From Cutibacterium sp. (GTDB lineage Bacteria > Actinomycetota > Actinomycetes > Propionibacteriales > Propionibacteriaceae): 64,000 nt of DNA. The stretch covers positions 1 to 64,000 of the forward strand of contig NZ_JAUNEJ010000007.1 in assembly GCF_030525615.1 (NCBI RefSeq), in the 5' to 3' direction. The translations under genes were made by a program, and so were the position numbers. The notes under the pieces were generated by a model. It did not search any database, had not been told where the DNA came from, and saw nothing but the letters and a program-made list of their open reading frames with translations. Shown here piece by piece: positions 47,379 through 55,464 of this stretch (positions are counted from its first letter, which is position 1; the number at the start of each line of letters is the position of its first letter).

Positions 47379-48292
47379 GCACCACGCACACCTTTCGCCC
47401 CGTCAAGCAAAAGTCCCGCCCCGTCAAGCAAAAGCCGTGGCGCAATCATCGGTCCTTCGATCCAACCCGCCCCACCTTTGCCGGGCTCATTGGGCGTTAT
47501 CTCTTGCTGATCTTCGTCGTCATCATCTCGATCGGGCCTTTCGTATGGCAGCTATCGACCTCGCTTAAGGGAGTCAGCGAGGATATTTACTCCTTCCCGC
47601 CCCACCTCGTCCCTCAAGACTTCACTGTCGACGCATACCGTCGCGTGGCCCGTGTTGTCCCAATCTTCAGCTACGCCTGGCACTCGATCATCGTCGCCGC
47701 AGTATGCGTCATCGGCAACGTCGTGTTGTCCTCCCTGGCCGGTTACGCGCTGACCTGCATGGCATTCCGTGGCAAGAAGATCGTCATGGGCATCCTGCTG
47801 TCGGTCCTCTTGCTTCCAGGTGAGGTAACACTGACCAGCCAGTACCTCATCATCAAAGGCATGGGTCTTGCCAACACCCTGGCCGGGGTCGCCATCCCCG
47901 GCATCGTCGGTGCCATCAACGTCCTGCTCATGGCCACCGCCTGCCGTGCAGTACCCACATCAGTGTTGGACGCGGCAACTGTCGACGGCGCAAACACCTG
48001 GGCCAAAATCCGCTACATCGTATGGCCCAACATCAAAGGCATGGCCTCCGTCGTCGCAGTGTTCTCATTTATCGGAGCCTGGGACGATTTCCTATGGCCA
48101 CTCGTCGTCCTCAACGATCCCAACAAATACACCCTCACAGTCGGCATGCAATACCTCAACTCAACCATGTCAACCGACCCCCGAGAAGTCGCAGCCGGAA
48201 CAATCATCGCCCTCGTCCCAATCATCATCGTCTTCGCCTCCATGCAAAAAATCTTCTTCCGAGGCGTCGAAACCGGGGCCGTCAAGGGCTAA
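47375..48292 (+). CDS. sugar ABC transporter permease, MalG/UgpE type
   Basis: 305-residue partner permease with six spans and the EAA loop DAATVDGANTWAKIRYIVWPNIKG. The cytosolic N-terminus contains a duplicated PVKQK pentapeptide. Last gene of the import operon. Its stop lies 15 bases before the 57-bp lacI 3'-end copy, so the ancestral neighbour was the convergent lacI gene. Confidence 0.93.
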   Translation: MSTTHTFRPVKQKSRPVKQKPWRNHRSFDPTRPTFAGLIGRYLLLIFVVIISIGPFVWQLSTSLKGVSEDIYSFPPHLVPQDFTVDAYRRVARVVPIFSYAWHSIIVAAVCVIGNVVLSSLAGYALTCMAFRGKKIVMGILLSVLLLPGEVTLTSQYLIIKGMGLANTLAGVAIPGIVGAINVLLMATACRAVPTSVLDAATVDGANTWAKIRYIVWPNIKGMASVVAVFSFIGAWDDFLWPLVVLNDPNKYTLTVGMQYLNSTMSTDPREVAAGTIIALVPIIIVFASMQKIFFRGVETGAVKG

Positions 48293-48307
48293 CACCACAA
48301 CCGCGAC

Positions 48308-48364
48308 CACCCCTCACCCAACCCGGGCACTCAACCCTCTCACCACAAGTTCAAGAGGCGGTTC
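48308..48364. repeat. copy A of 57-bp direct repeat (lacI 3' end)
   Basis: 57 bp matching 52291-52347 at 52 positions, counted by eye. On the minus strand it encodes the last 16 LacI codons (EPPLELVVRGLSARVG, stop at 48314-48316), but homology stops abruptly after the GAA codon. It is an orphan lacI tail beside malG. Confidence 0.85.
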
Positions 48365-48484
48365 ATACCTACGCGGAATCGCCCTTGGCCTCATAAACCT
48401 AGACCACTACATCATTCGAACCCTCCATCGACTCCGGAGGACCCAGCTCAAGGACAAACCTACTTTAAAACGTCAAGCGCCTGT

Positions 48485-50848
48485 TCACGTTCTATCTTGG
48501 CTGACGGCCGTCGATCGGGCGGCAAGAATCACGGCTGGAACAATGAAGAGTAGCTCGGTTAGTCCTAATGCCCACACGACCCCGTAATCATGAACCACAG
48601 CGGTGTCGAGTTGTGTGAATGGGATTCGATCCATAGTAGCCAGCCGCCCCAAGATTACGGAGCTTGCTACGGTGATTGTGTAGGCAAATAGAAAGGGGGC
48701 TAACAACTTCACCCGGATTACCTGGTTTCCGCCACCTAGTGCGATCAGACGACGTTCGATCCTCTGGTCAGAGATCAACGTGGAAACGATAGCCAACATT
48801 AGTGTCCCGGAAGCGATGATGGCGAATAATTGGCGCGCTACTGCTTGGGCGCGTAGCTGCCTCATTTCAGGATCATCAGAATCAGACACTGCCGCAAACG
48901 GTGCTTGACTGAGCACCGTGGAGCGAACGCCGTCCCGAACATTGTCGGGTAAGGCAGCAAAACCAGTGATGATAGCAGTATAAGACTGTGGTTTACTCAC
49001 CCCGAATTGTTTGAGCAAGGGAGAATCTGCGGGTAGGATCAGACCCCTGAGAACATTGTTATCGAGGTTTTTATCGCCGGAGATTCCGCCTATTTCAGTA
49101 ACCTGTTTGACGGTCGAATCAGCGATCCCAATGCCGACCACGGTGACTTTACCGTCCTTGGACACGTAGGAAGCTGAGGCATGACCAGTGTAGTTCCGGT
49201 CAACCAATCCTCCAGAAGCAATATAAACCATATCTAAATTCGACTGCGGGCAGGCGTCAACCAGTTTCGCAGCCTTGAAGCATTCAGAACCACTATTGTC
49301 GGTGATACGCAACATTTGTTCACTGGTAGAAGCGTCACCAAATATCGCCGTATGAGGTTTGAGTTCTGGGAATCGCTCTAATAGGTTTTTTATCGCTTGT
49401 TCGTTAGCGTTACTGACCTCCAAGTAACTGTTCTCACCGTTGATCTGGCCGCTGAGCCAGTTTGTCAAATCCGCTACCCCACTAGCGTAAAGCGCACCCC
49501 AATAGTTCAAGGCAAATACAACTGCGAGCGCAGCTAGGGCGACTTTTTGCAATCGATTCCCCAGAAGAGCAATAACTCTATGTCTGCGCGTCATTAGCGT
49601 GATCGAGTAGGCCAAAGCTGGGATGGTTAAAGCTCCGACTATCATTGCTACCCGGTGGCCTTCCGGGAAAATAAAGAGCTGGCGACTAATAACCAGCAGT
49701 ATCGTCACCACAATCCCGATGATGCCGACACCCATTAACACCGGGCGTGAAAACCCCATCCTGTGGGTTCGGGCACGACGCTTTTCGGACATTACTGTGA
49801 ATCCCGCCGCGAGGATGCCCCCAGCCATAATCATGGCCAGTGTCACCAGGGCGGCAATGTTCACAGTCGTCCACGTCACCTCAGTCCAGCGTTGCTGAAA
49901 AAACGTCGCTAAGTGAGCCGATAACCCCGGCAGTAAAACAACCGCAAGCATCCAACCTATTAGACCGCCGCATAACGCTAATAGCATGGTTTGTGCGCAG
50001 GTAGTCATGCTCGCGCGGATGGGCTGGTCTCCCAATGCGATCAACACCCGATACACCTCGCGGCGTCGCTGCCGATCAGCCGCATAGATCGCAGCGATCA
50101 TAGCCGCAATCAGTAGCCCACCAAAAAGCCATGATAACTGAGGAGAAATTGCTTGATAACTCGCTGCATTATCGCTAGCCCTCTTCACCACAGAGTTTAC
50201 CGTTGAAGTTTGACCACCACCATGCTTAAGAACATTATCAATCTTAGCCAGATTATTATTGGTCAACCACACCTCGGCAGAAGCCAGAAATACCTCGTCG
50301 TGGCTGATAGCTGAGGCACTGACCTCATTGATCGAAGCTGGATTCTCCGTTACCCCCACCAGTGTAAAAGGCGATTTTTCTCCCATGCTATCGACGTCAA
50401 CCAGATCAAGATTATCACCGAGCTGCGCCTCTAGCTGCCTAGCCAGAGCCGCACTCACCGTGACTTCAGCAGGCTTGTTCGGGTGACGCCCGGTCACAAC
50501 TACGCCTAGCCCTGCCGGGCCACTGGTCATAGTCACATCAGCGCTAGCTGCTCTGTCGTGACCGGATGCTATTACATTTTGGCGCGAATGAGCAATAGCG
50601 ACAGCTTTACCTTTTTCTTGCAGCTCGCGCATATAGGTGGAAACGTCCTCATTCCCTGTTACCTGCTGACTATAAGAACCGAAACCGCTCTGCGCACCTC
50701 GCTCAACCGCAATACCATAAGCAGAAACAAAACCTGATACTAACGTACACGCCGCCACTAACACCAGCGCGAGCACCACTGTCCCCAACGCACCACCCGG
50801 GTGATGTAGTGCCATCTTAAAAATGAGGCGCCTTCGTTGCGTACCCAT
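48485..50848 (-). CDS. FtsX-type ABC transporter permease, 787 aa
   Basis: Large permease of the MacB/FtsX class. One N-terminal span (about 20-40) is followed by an extracellular domain of some 200 residues, then several spans near 238-420. A second extracellular domain follows (about 455-660, containing two Cys), and a C-terminal FtsX-like three-span block (LFAIIASGTLMLAIVSTLISDQRIERRLIALGGG). Such permeases export or expel peptides and often give bacteriocin immunity. It starts two bases after the ATPase stop. Codon use is AT-richer than the neighbouring sugar genes, consistent with transfer. Confidence 0.85.
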   Translation of the reverse strand: MGTQRRRLIFKMALHHPGGALGTVVLALVLVAACTLVSGFVSAYGIAVERGAQSGFGSYSQQVTGNEDVSTYMRELQEKGKAVAIAHSRQNVIASGHDRAASADVTMTSGPAGLGVVVTGRHPNKPAEVTVSAALARQLEAQLGDNLDLVDVDSMGEKSPFTLVGVTENPASINEVSASAISHDEVFLASAEVWLTNNNLAKIDNVLKHGGGQTSTVNSVVKRASDNAASYQAISPQLSWLFGGLLIAAMIAAIYAADRQRRREVYRVLIALGDQPIRASMTTCAQTMLLALCGGLIGWMLAVVLLPGLSAHLATFFQQRWTEVTWTTVNIAALVTLAMIMAGGILAAGFTVMSEKRRARTHRMGFSRPVLMGVGIIGIVVTILLVISRQLFIFPEGHRVAMIVGALTIPALAYSITLMTRRHRVIALLGNRLQKVALAALAVVFALNYWGALYASGVADLTNWLSGQINGENSYLEVSNANEQAIKNLLERFPELKPHTAIFGDASTSEQMLRITDNSGSECFKAAKLVDACPQSNLDMVYIASGGLVDRNYTGHASASYVSKDGKVTVVGIGIADSTVKQVTEIGGISGDKNLDNNVLRGLILPADSPLLKQFGVSKPQSYTAIITGFAALPDNVRDGVRSTVLSQAPFAAVSDSDDPEMRQLRAQAVARQLFAIIASGTLMLAIVSTLISDQRIERRLIALGGGNQVIRVKLLAPFLFAYTITVASSVILGRLATMDRIPFTQLDTAVVHDYGVVWALGLTELLFIVPAVILAARSTAVSQDRT

Positions 50849-50850
50849 GT

Positions 50851-51534
50851 TTACTCCATTACCAGGTCATAGTCATGAATCCGCACCACGGTATCTGCAT
50901 AACTAGCGAAAGTCTCATCATGCGTACCCGCAATGACAAGCATGTCCTCGTCATGAGCCAACCTAGCCAGCAGCTGTGCTATCTGGACCGTATTATCCCG
51001 ATCCAGAGCACCAGTAGGTTCGTCGGCAAGAAGAATACGGGCATCTCCCATCAAAGCCCGTGCGATTGCCACACGCTGCTGCTCCCCGCCAGACAAGCAT
51101 TCGACAGGGCGCTTAGCGTTTCCTTCTAGCCCAACCCGCGTAAGCAGCTTCCCAGCGCGCTCGACATCGCCCTTACCTACATGCCCAACAGCAATCTCAC
51201 GCGCGAGCAACAAATTCTCCACAGGATTCAGGAATGGTACTAAAAGATACTGTTGGAAAATCCGCCCCATTACAGATGAACGCAACTTACGTACAGGGGT
51301 ACTCGCCAGATCCTGATCTTCAATCAAAACTTTCCCACTTGTCGGCTCCAACTCGCGAGTCAGCAACCTAAAAAACGTGGTTTTCCCTGAGCCAGAGGGT
51401 CCCATCAACGCGTACAATTTCCCCGTCGAAAAATAAGCCGATGCGCCATCAAATATCTTCCGAGTCTCACCAGTTCCCTGATAATCAAACCCTAGATGCT
51501 CAATACTCAAACGCACATTTATCCCTCTAACCAT
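50851..51534 (-). CDS. ABC transporter ATP-binding protein, LolD/MacB type
   Basis: 227-residue ATPase partner of the FtsX-type permease. Walker A GPSGSGKT, Q-loop FQQYLLVPFLNPVENL, signature LSGGEQQRVAIARAL, Walker B ILLADEPTGALD and the switch His in GTHDETF are all intact. The ATG at 51534 or the GTG six codons later may be the start. It follows the secreted-peptide gene by 73 bases that contain a hairpin. Function inferred: export of, or protection against, a peptide. Confidence 0.93.
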   Translation of the reverse strand: MVRGINVRLSIEHLGFDYQGTGETRKIFDGASAYFSTGKLYALMGPSGSGKTTFFRLLTRELEPTSGKVLIEDQDLASTPVRKLRSSVMGRIFQQYLLVPFLNPVENLLLAREIAVGHVGKGDVERAGKLLTRVGLEGNAKRPVECLSGGEQQRVAIARALMGDARILLADEPTGALDRDNTVQIAQLLARLAHDEDMLVIAGTHDETFASYADTVVRIHDYDLVME

Positions 51535-51553
51535 AGGACATGCCAGAAATCAA

Positions 51554-51597
51554 GGTTGTGAGGTCACAGTGCAACAAAGCACTACGATCTCACAACC
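51554..51597 (-). promoter_or_regulatory. hairpin between peptide and ABC genes
   Basis: Outer arms GGTTGTGAG/CTCACAACC and inner arms GTGC/GCAC form a long interrupted stem directly after the peptide stop. On the minus strand it is followed by TTGATTTC, a weak T-tract. Such a partial terminator would let the peptide be made in excess over its transporter. Confidence 0.6.
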
Positions 51598-51607
51598 GCA
51601 CGGATGG

Positions 51608-51892
51608 TCATCGTTTGGCGTGATCCACACGAGCAGCGCGAGGCCATCCGTATTTTGATGCTGCTCTCCACGAAGGGGTCTTGTAGGATGCGTTTAGCTT
51701 GGTGAACCATCCGGAGTGGTAGTCCGGCGCGGCCGCAACGTCAAGAGTAACTCGCGCTTTCGTGTCCGAATGAAGAGACGAACACCTACCCACGCCGAGG
51801 GTGTACCCCACACCATTCTCAAGCCATGCCGAGCAGTTCCCACCGAGCGCACTCGCTGAGGGTGTTGTTATTGATAATGAGGCCCCAATCAT
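51608..51892 (-). CDS. small secreted peptide, putative bacteriocin-like
   Basis: 94-codon gene heading the ABC operon. The N-terminus (ASLSITTPSASALG) looks like the second half of a signal peptide with an ASA-type cleavage site, giving a mature peptide of about 80 residues with two cysteines (GGNCSAW and GVGRCSSL). The rest is rich in aromatic, Lys and Arg residues (YHSGWFTKLNASYKTPSW). The basic n-region is missing: AGGAGG lies only two bases before the ATG, and an in-frame TAG follows upstream. The start may therefore be wrong or the gene 5'-damaged. I cannot place it in a named family; it lacks the lactococcin-972 pattern. Confidence 0.6.
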   Translation of the reverse strand: MIGASLSITTPSASALGGNCSAWLENGVGYTLGVGRCSSLHSDTKARVTLDVAAAPDYHSGWFTKLNASYKTPSWRAASKYGWPRAARVDHAKR

Positions 51893-52115
51893 ATCCTCCT
51901 AAAAAATCATCTTTGATTTCCCAACTTCACCGTGCTCGCCACAGCGACGAGTCGGACGACAAATTGATATTAACAGACAACAGGGTCATCGCCACCCCAT
52001 CAACCTTTTACGTGTTGCGGTTTATGGGGTTGTTGACGCTGCGGGGATGACGGAGGGGCCAGGCCCCGTCAGGATAGGAGTTGCACACTTATCCGTCTGA
52101 GTAGGGATCCTGCCG

Positions 52116-52305
52116 GTGAGTACTGACGTTAACGCACCCTTGACCGGACGCCTGGTTGAGCGTTGTCAAACCCGCCCGATCGTCCATGTCAGGCACCGAG
52201 ATGGGTATCAGTCGAGCTGCCGCACGTACATGGGTCAACCGGTACCGCCGCCTCACAGAAGTCGGCCTGACTGATCGGACGAGCCGACCCCACCCCTCAC
52301 CCAAC
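52116..52305 (+). pseudogene. IS481-family transposase N-terminal remnant
   Basis: The GTG at 52116 opens STDVNAPLTGRLVERCQTRP. A frame change near 52190 then continues MGISRAAARTWVNRYRRLTE and GLTDRTSRPHPSPN. This matches the N-terminal HTH region of IS481-type transposases. It then runs into the lacI 3' end, so the DDE catalytic domain is absent. Non-functional relic at the right edge of the island. Confidence 0.7.
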
Positions 52306-52347
52306 CCGGCCACTAGACCCTCTCACCACAAGTTGAGGAGGCGGTTC
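52291..52347. repeat. copy B of 57-bp direct repeat (lacI 3' end)
   Basis: The functional end of the lacI gene (EPPPQLVVRGSSGRVG, stop at 52297-52299) plus six bases. Compared with copy A at 48308-48364 it has five substitutions, four of which change amino acids. Confidence 0.85.
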
Positions 52348-53307
52348 GGTGACATCAGCAACATCGTCACCACCAATAATCCCCATCAGCATCGTGACGG
52401 CATCACGGCCCAAAACCGAGGGGTCACGTCGCAACGCGGTAATTCCAGGCGACATGACCCGGCACGCCGGAGAATCTTCAAATGACACCACTGACACGTC
52501 AGCAGGAACCCGTAACCCGCGCTCGGCTACCGCAGCCAATCCACCCAGGGTCAAGACCTCGTTGTCGTAGACAATCGCAGTAGGACGATCCTGCGCCTCC
52601 AACAACGCCGTCGTTTCCCGCAACCCAGACTGCTCTGAATAATCCGTTGCTGCAGCCTCGATAACAACGACGCCTAGTCTTTCGGCCTGCTGGGAGAAAG
52701 CTAACCTCCGCACCATGCTGTGTTCGAGGATGGGGTCACCGCCAATGTGAGCAATACGACGGTGACCTCGGTCAACCAAATGGGTGACGATGCTCTCTGC
52801 AGCAGCTGCGTCATCAATGTGCACACCAGGCAACGGCGTGTCGTCCATGGCACCAACAACGGTGCACGGCATCGTCATCTCTGCCATGAGGGGCCAGCGC
52901 GGATCGTTGCGAGCTGGATCGACAAGAACGACACCGTCAACCCGACGCTGCGCCCACCATTGCCGATGGATCTCGCATTCTTCCTCACGGGAGCCAACCA
53001 ACTGCAATACCAAAGCGGTACGCGCAGGGGTGAGGATCTCCTCCATACCGGCGATGAGATGGAGGAAGAAGCCCTCACCAGCGAAACTCCGATCGTCACG
53101 CGCGATGACGAGTCCGATGGCACCCGCCCGGTTGGCCGACAGCGCTCGGGCGGCCACATTGGCACGCCATCCCAGATCTTTAGCGACTTCCTTCACCCGC
53201 GCCCTGGTGGCGTCGGAAACGCCCGGCTTGTCATTGAGAGCGAAGGACACCGCTCCGGGCGACACGCCAGCAACCCTGGCGATGTCCTTGATCGTTGTCC
53301 TACCCAT
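52297..53307 (-). CDS. LacI-family transcriptional repressor
   Basis: 336-residue repressor. The N-terminal HTH and hinge (TIKDIARVAGVSPGAVSFALNDKPGVSDATRARV) are classical, followed by the periplasmic-binding-like sensor domain (VDGVVLVDPAR, GGDPILEHSM). The start at 53307 gives the family length; the frame continues upstream to 53505 without conservation. It is divergent from the GH31 pseudogene. Two identical-type operators (44938, 55390) mark its likely targets: the importer operon and the GH38 operon. The inducer is probably a mannoside. Confidence 0.92.
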   Translation of the reverse strand: MGRTTIKDIARVAGVSPGAVSFALNDKPGVSDATRARVKEVAKDLGWRANVAARALSANRAGAIGLVIARDDRSFAGEGFFLHLIAGMEEILTPARTALVLQLVGSREEECEIHRQWWAQRRVDGVVLVDPARNDPRWPLMAEMTMPCTVVGAMDDTPLPGVHIDDAAAAESIVTHLVDRGHRRIAHIGGDPILEHSMVRRLAFSQQAERLGVVVIEAAATDYSEQSGLRETTALLEAQDRPTAIVYDNEVLTLGGLAAVAERGLRVPADVSVVSFEDSPACRVMSPGITALRRDPSVLGRDAVTMLMGIIGGDDVADVTEPPPQLVVRGSSGRVG

Positions 53308-53503
53308 GAAGCGATGACCCTTCCCGAAGCGTGGATGCTCTGTCGACCTCGCGGCTCTCGCCTCGCAGGTACGCCGCCATAGCCAGCGCGGCCTCATTCT
53401 AGAGTTGCGAGCCGGAGCAGAACGCTTCAGCACACTCACCAAACCGCCCTTGCCATCGTCACATCCCTCACTAGGGTGGGAGTCCCCAACGCCGGGAGAT
53501 GTC

Positions 53504-55394
53504 ATGACTCAGACGACCTGCCTTGTCAGCGATCACTATCGCATCACACTCATCACCGATCGTCTTATTCGATGTGAGTGGCGCGTTGACCCCGCCGAAC
53601 CCTTCGAAGACCGGCCCACTCAACTCGTCGTGGACCGTTCACCACACGAGGTGACCAGCACCATCGATGAGGTTGACAGCCACATCGTCATTCGAAACCA
53701 GTATTACGAGTTTCATTACGACGGTATGAGCTTTTCGCCAAAGGGCCTGCACGCCTCAATCACCAGCGTCGGCAACTATCATGCCGCATAGCGCTGGGGA
53801 GATGACCCGTTGTCGCACAATCCCTTTGGCGCTCCCGCCAACCTGGGTGGGACCGCTCGTACTCTCGACTGTGTTGATGGCCGATGTGACATGGGTACCG
53901 GAGTGGCGAACACTCAAGGTTGGGCAGTCCTTGACGATTCTCATGGCCTCGCATTGGACAACGACGAATCCACCCCATGGCCTCAGCCCGTGCCCCGACA
54001 CAATTCAGCTGAGTGCGGAGGTCACGACATCTATCTCTTTCTCCACGGCCACGACTATCCCGGCGCCGTCGCAGACTTTTACCGCCTCACCGGGCCACAG
54101 CCAGTCATTCCCTGATGGGGTCTAGGCAACTGGTGATCGCGCTACCACAGGTACAGCCCCGCCGAATATGAAGCCCTCATAGACCGCTTCGAGGCAGCCG
54201 GAATTTCGCTGTCGGTAGCCGTCATTGACATGGACTGGCACCTCACCAACATCGACCCAGCATTAGGACATGGCTGGACTGGTTACACCTGGAATCGAGA
54301 CCTCTTCCCCGATCCGCCCAAGTTTCTTGCCACTCTTCACCGGCGTGGCCTGCGCACCAGTCTCAATGTGCACCCGGCTGACGGAATCCGTCGTCATGAA
54401 GAGTGCTACCGACAGGTCGCCGGGGCCAGGTTCACATCGGTACCCCATTGATTTCTCGGGTGACTCCGTCATCTCCTGGGAAACGCTGGACTTCCAACCC
54501 GAATTCACAGCGACCGCTTCCAACATCGGCTACGGCTGGTGGAGCCACGACATTGGCGGACACATTTTCAGTTCCCTCGACGACCAGCTGATGGCCAGGT
54601 GGGCACAGTTCGGGGTGCTCTCCCCCATCAATCGGTTGCATTCGACCAAGAATGAGTTCGGTTCAAAGGAGCCGTGGCATTTCCGCGCCGAAACCGAAAC
54701 TGTCATGAGGCAGTGTTTGCGAATGCGTCATCGGCTCATCCCATACCTGCACAGCGAGAACTTGTCGGGTCACCGCAACCTGTGCCCGCTCATCCGACCG
54801 GTCTACTGGACTCACCCGGAATGGGAGGAATCGTATGTTGATCGCAATGAGTATTGGTTCGGCAGCCAACTCCTGGTTCGCCCGGTCACGACCAAACGCA
54901 ATACCGCCACGGGGCTCGCTACGACGCGCACCTGGCTTCCTCCCCTAGCTGAGGGCCTTCGGTGGGTCGATCTACTCACCGGACTCACCTACACGCCACA
55001 ACGTTTCGTCACCATGGCTCGCAGCATTGACGAGGTGCCCGTCTTGGCGAAACCTGGAACCATCGTTCCAACCGCCACCGATCCGCTGACCAAGGAGGAC
55101 ATACCGACTGACCTCACCCTGGTCGTCGTTCCGGGTGCTGCTGGCCATTTCGACTTACTCGAAGACGGTGACGAATTGCGCAGAACACCTCTTGACCTCG
55201 ACGCCAACGGAATGCTCAGAATCGGCCCCAGCGAAGGCTCAGGTCCAAACGTCGTCCGGCGGTGGCGGGTGAGTGTCCACTCCGGCGGGCACCCCGTCAC
55301 GATTGACCTGGGGGAGCACCGTCAGGCACCTGAACCCCTACGCAACGCCCTTTTGGAGATCGTGTGGGCAATTCCATCTGAGCGACTAAACTAA
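53504..55394 (+). pseudogene. GH31 glycosidase, decayed
   Basis: Recognisable GH31 (alpha-glucosidase/xylosidase type) sequence across three frame segments. It has in-frame stops TAG at 53789-53791, TGA at 54113-54115 and TGA at 54134-54136. The last replaces Trp in the conserved LGNWWSRYHRYS, and all look like single transitions. Near 54430 the frame jumps from YRQVAGA to GPGSHRYPIDFSGD. Some 60-70 residues that should carry the WxDW nucleophile Asp are gone. The C-terminal half (ATASNIGYGWWSHDIGGH onward) is intact but cannot be catalytic. Confidence 0.88.
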
Positions 55395-55405
55395 ACCGCA
55401 TTAGT
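55390..55405 (+). promoter_or_regulatory. LacI-family operator 2
   Basis: ACTAAACCGCATTAGT differs from operator 1 by a single base in the centre. It overlaps the last codons of the GH31 pseudogene and lies 60 bases before the GH38 start, so the GH38 operon probably has its own repressed promoter here. Confidence 0.8.
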
Positions 55406-55464
55406 CACTACACTTCAATGCCGTAACTATCCGTTGTCAACGTCGCAACCGCCAGGGACTCCCC

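Larger units (their letters stand above)
48365..52290. mobile_element. inserted peptide/ABC-exporter island
   Basis: 3.9 kb between the two lacI 3'-end copies. It carries an AT-richer three-gene minus-strand operon (peptide, ABC ATPase, FtsX-type permease) and a broken IS481-like transposase at its right end. Base use (many A/T-rich codons) differs from the surrounding mannoside genes. The duplicated gene 3' end is typical of an attachment-site duplication, but no integrase is present. The boundaries are those of the repeat; the mechanism is inference. Confidence 0.65.

Noticed and set aside
51608..51892. Assignment of the secreted peptide to the lactococcin 972 family
   Set aside because: The operon layout fits, but the characteristic W-x-G-V and SNY-H-HS pattern of that family is not present in the mature sequence.
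48308..52347. 57-bp repeat as an ordinary transposon target-site duplication
   Set aside because: It is far too long for an IS481-type duplication and coincides with a gene 3' end; the copies differ at five positions.
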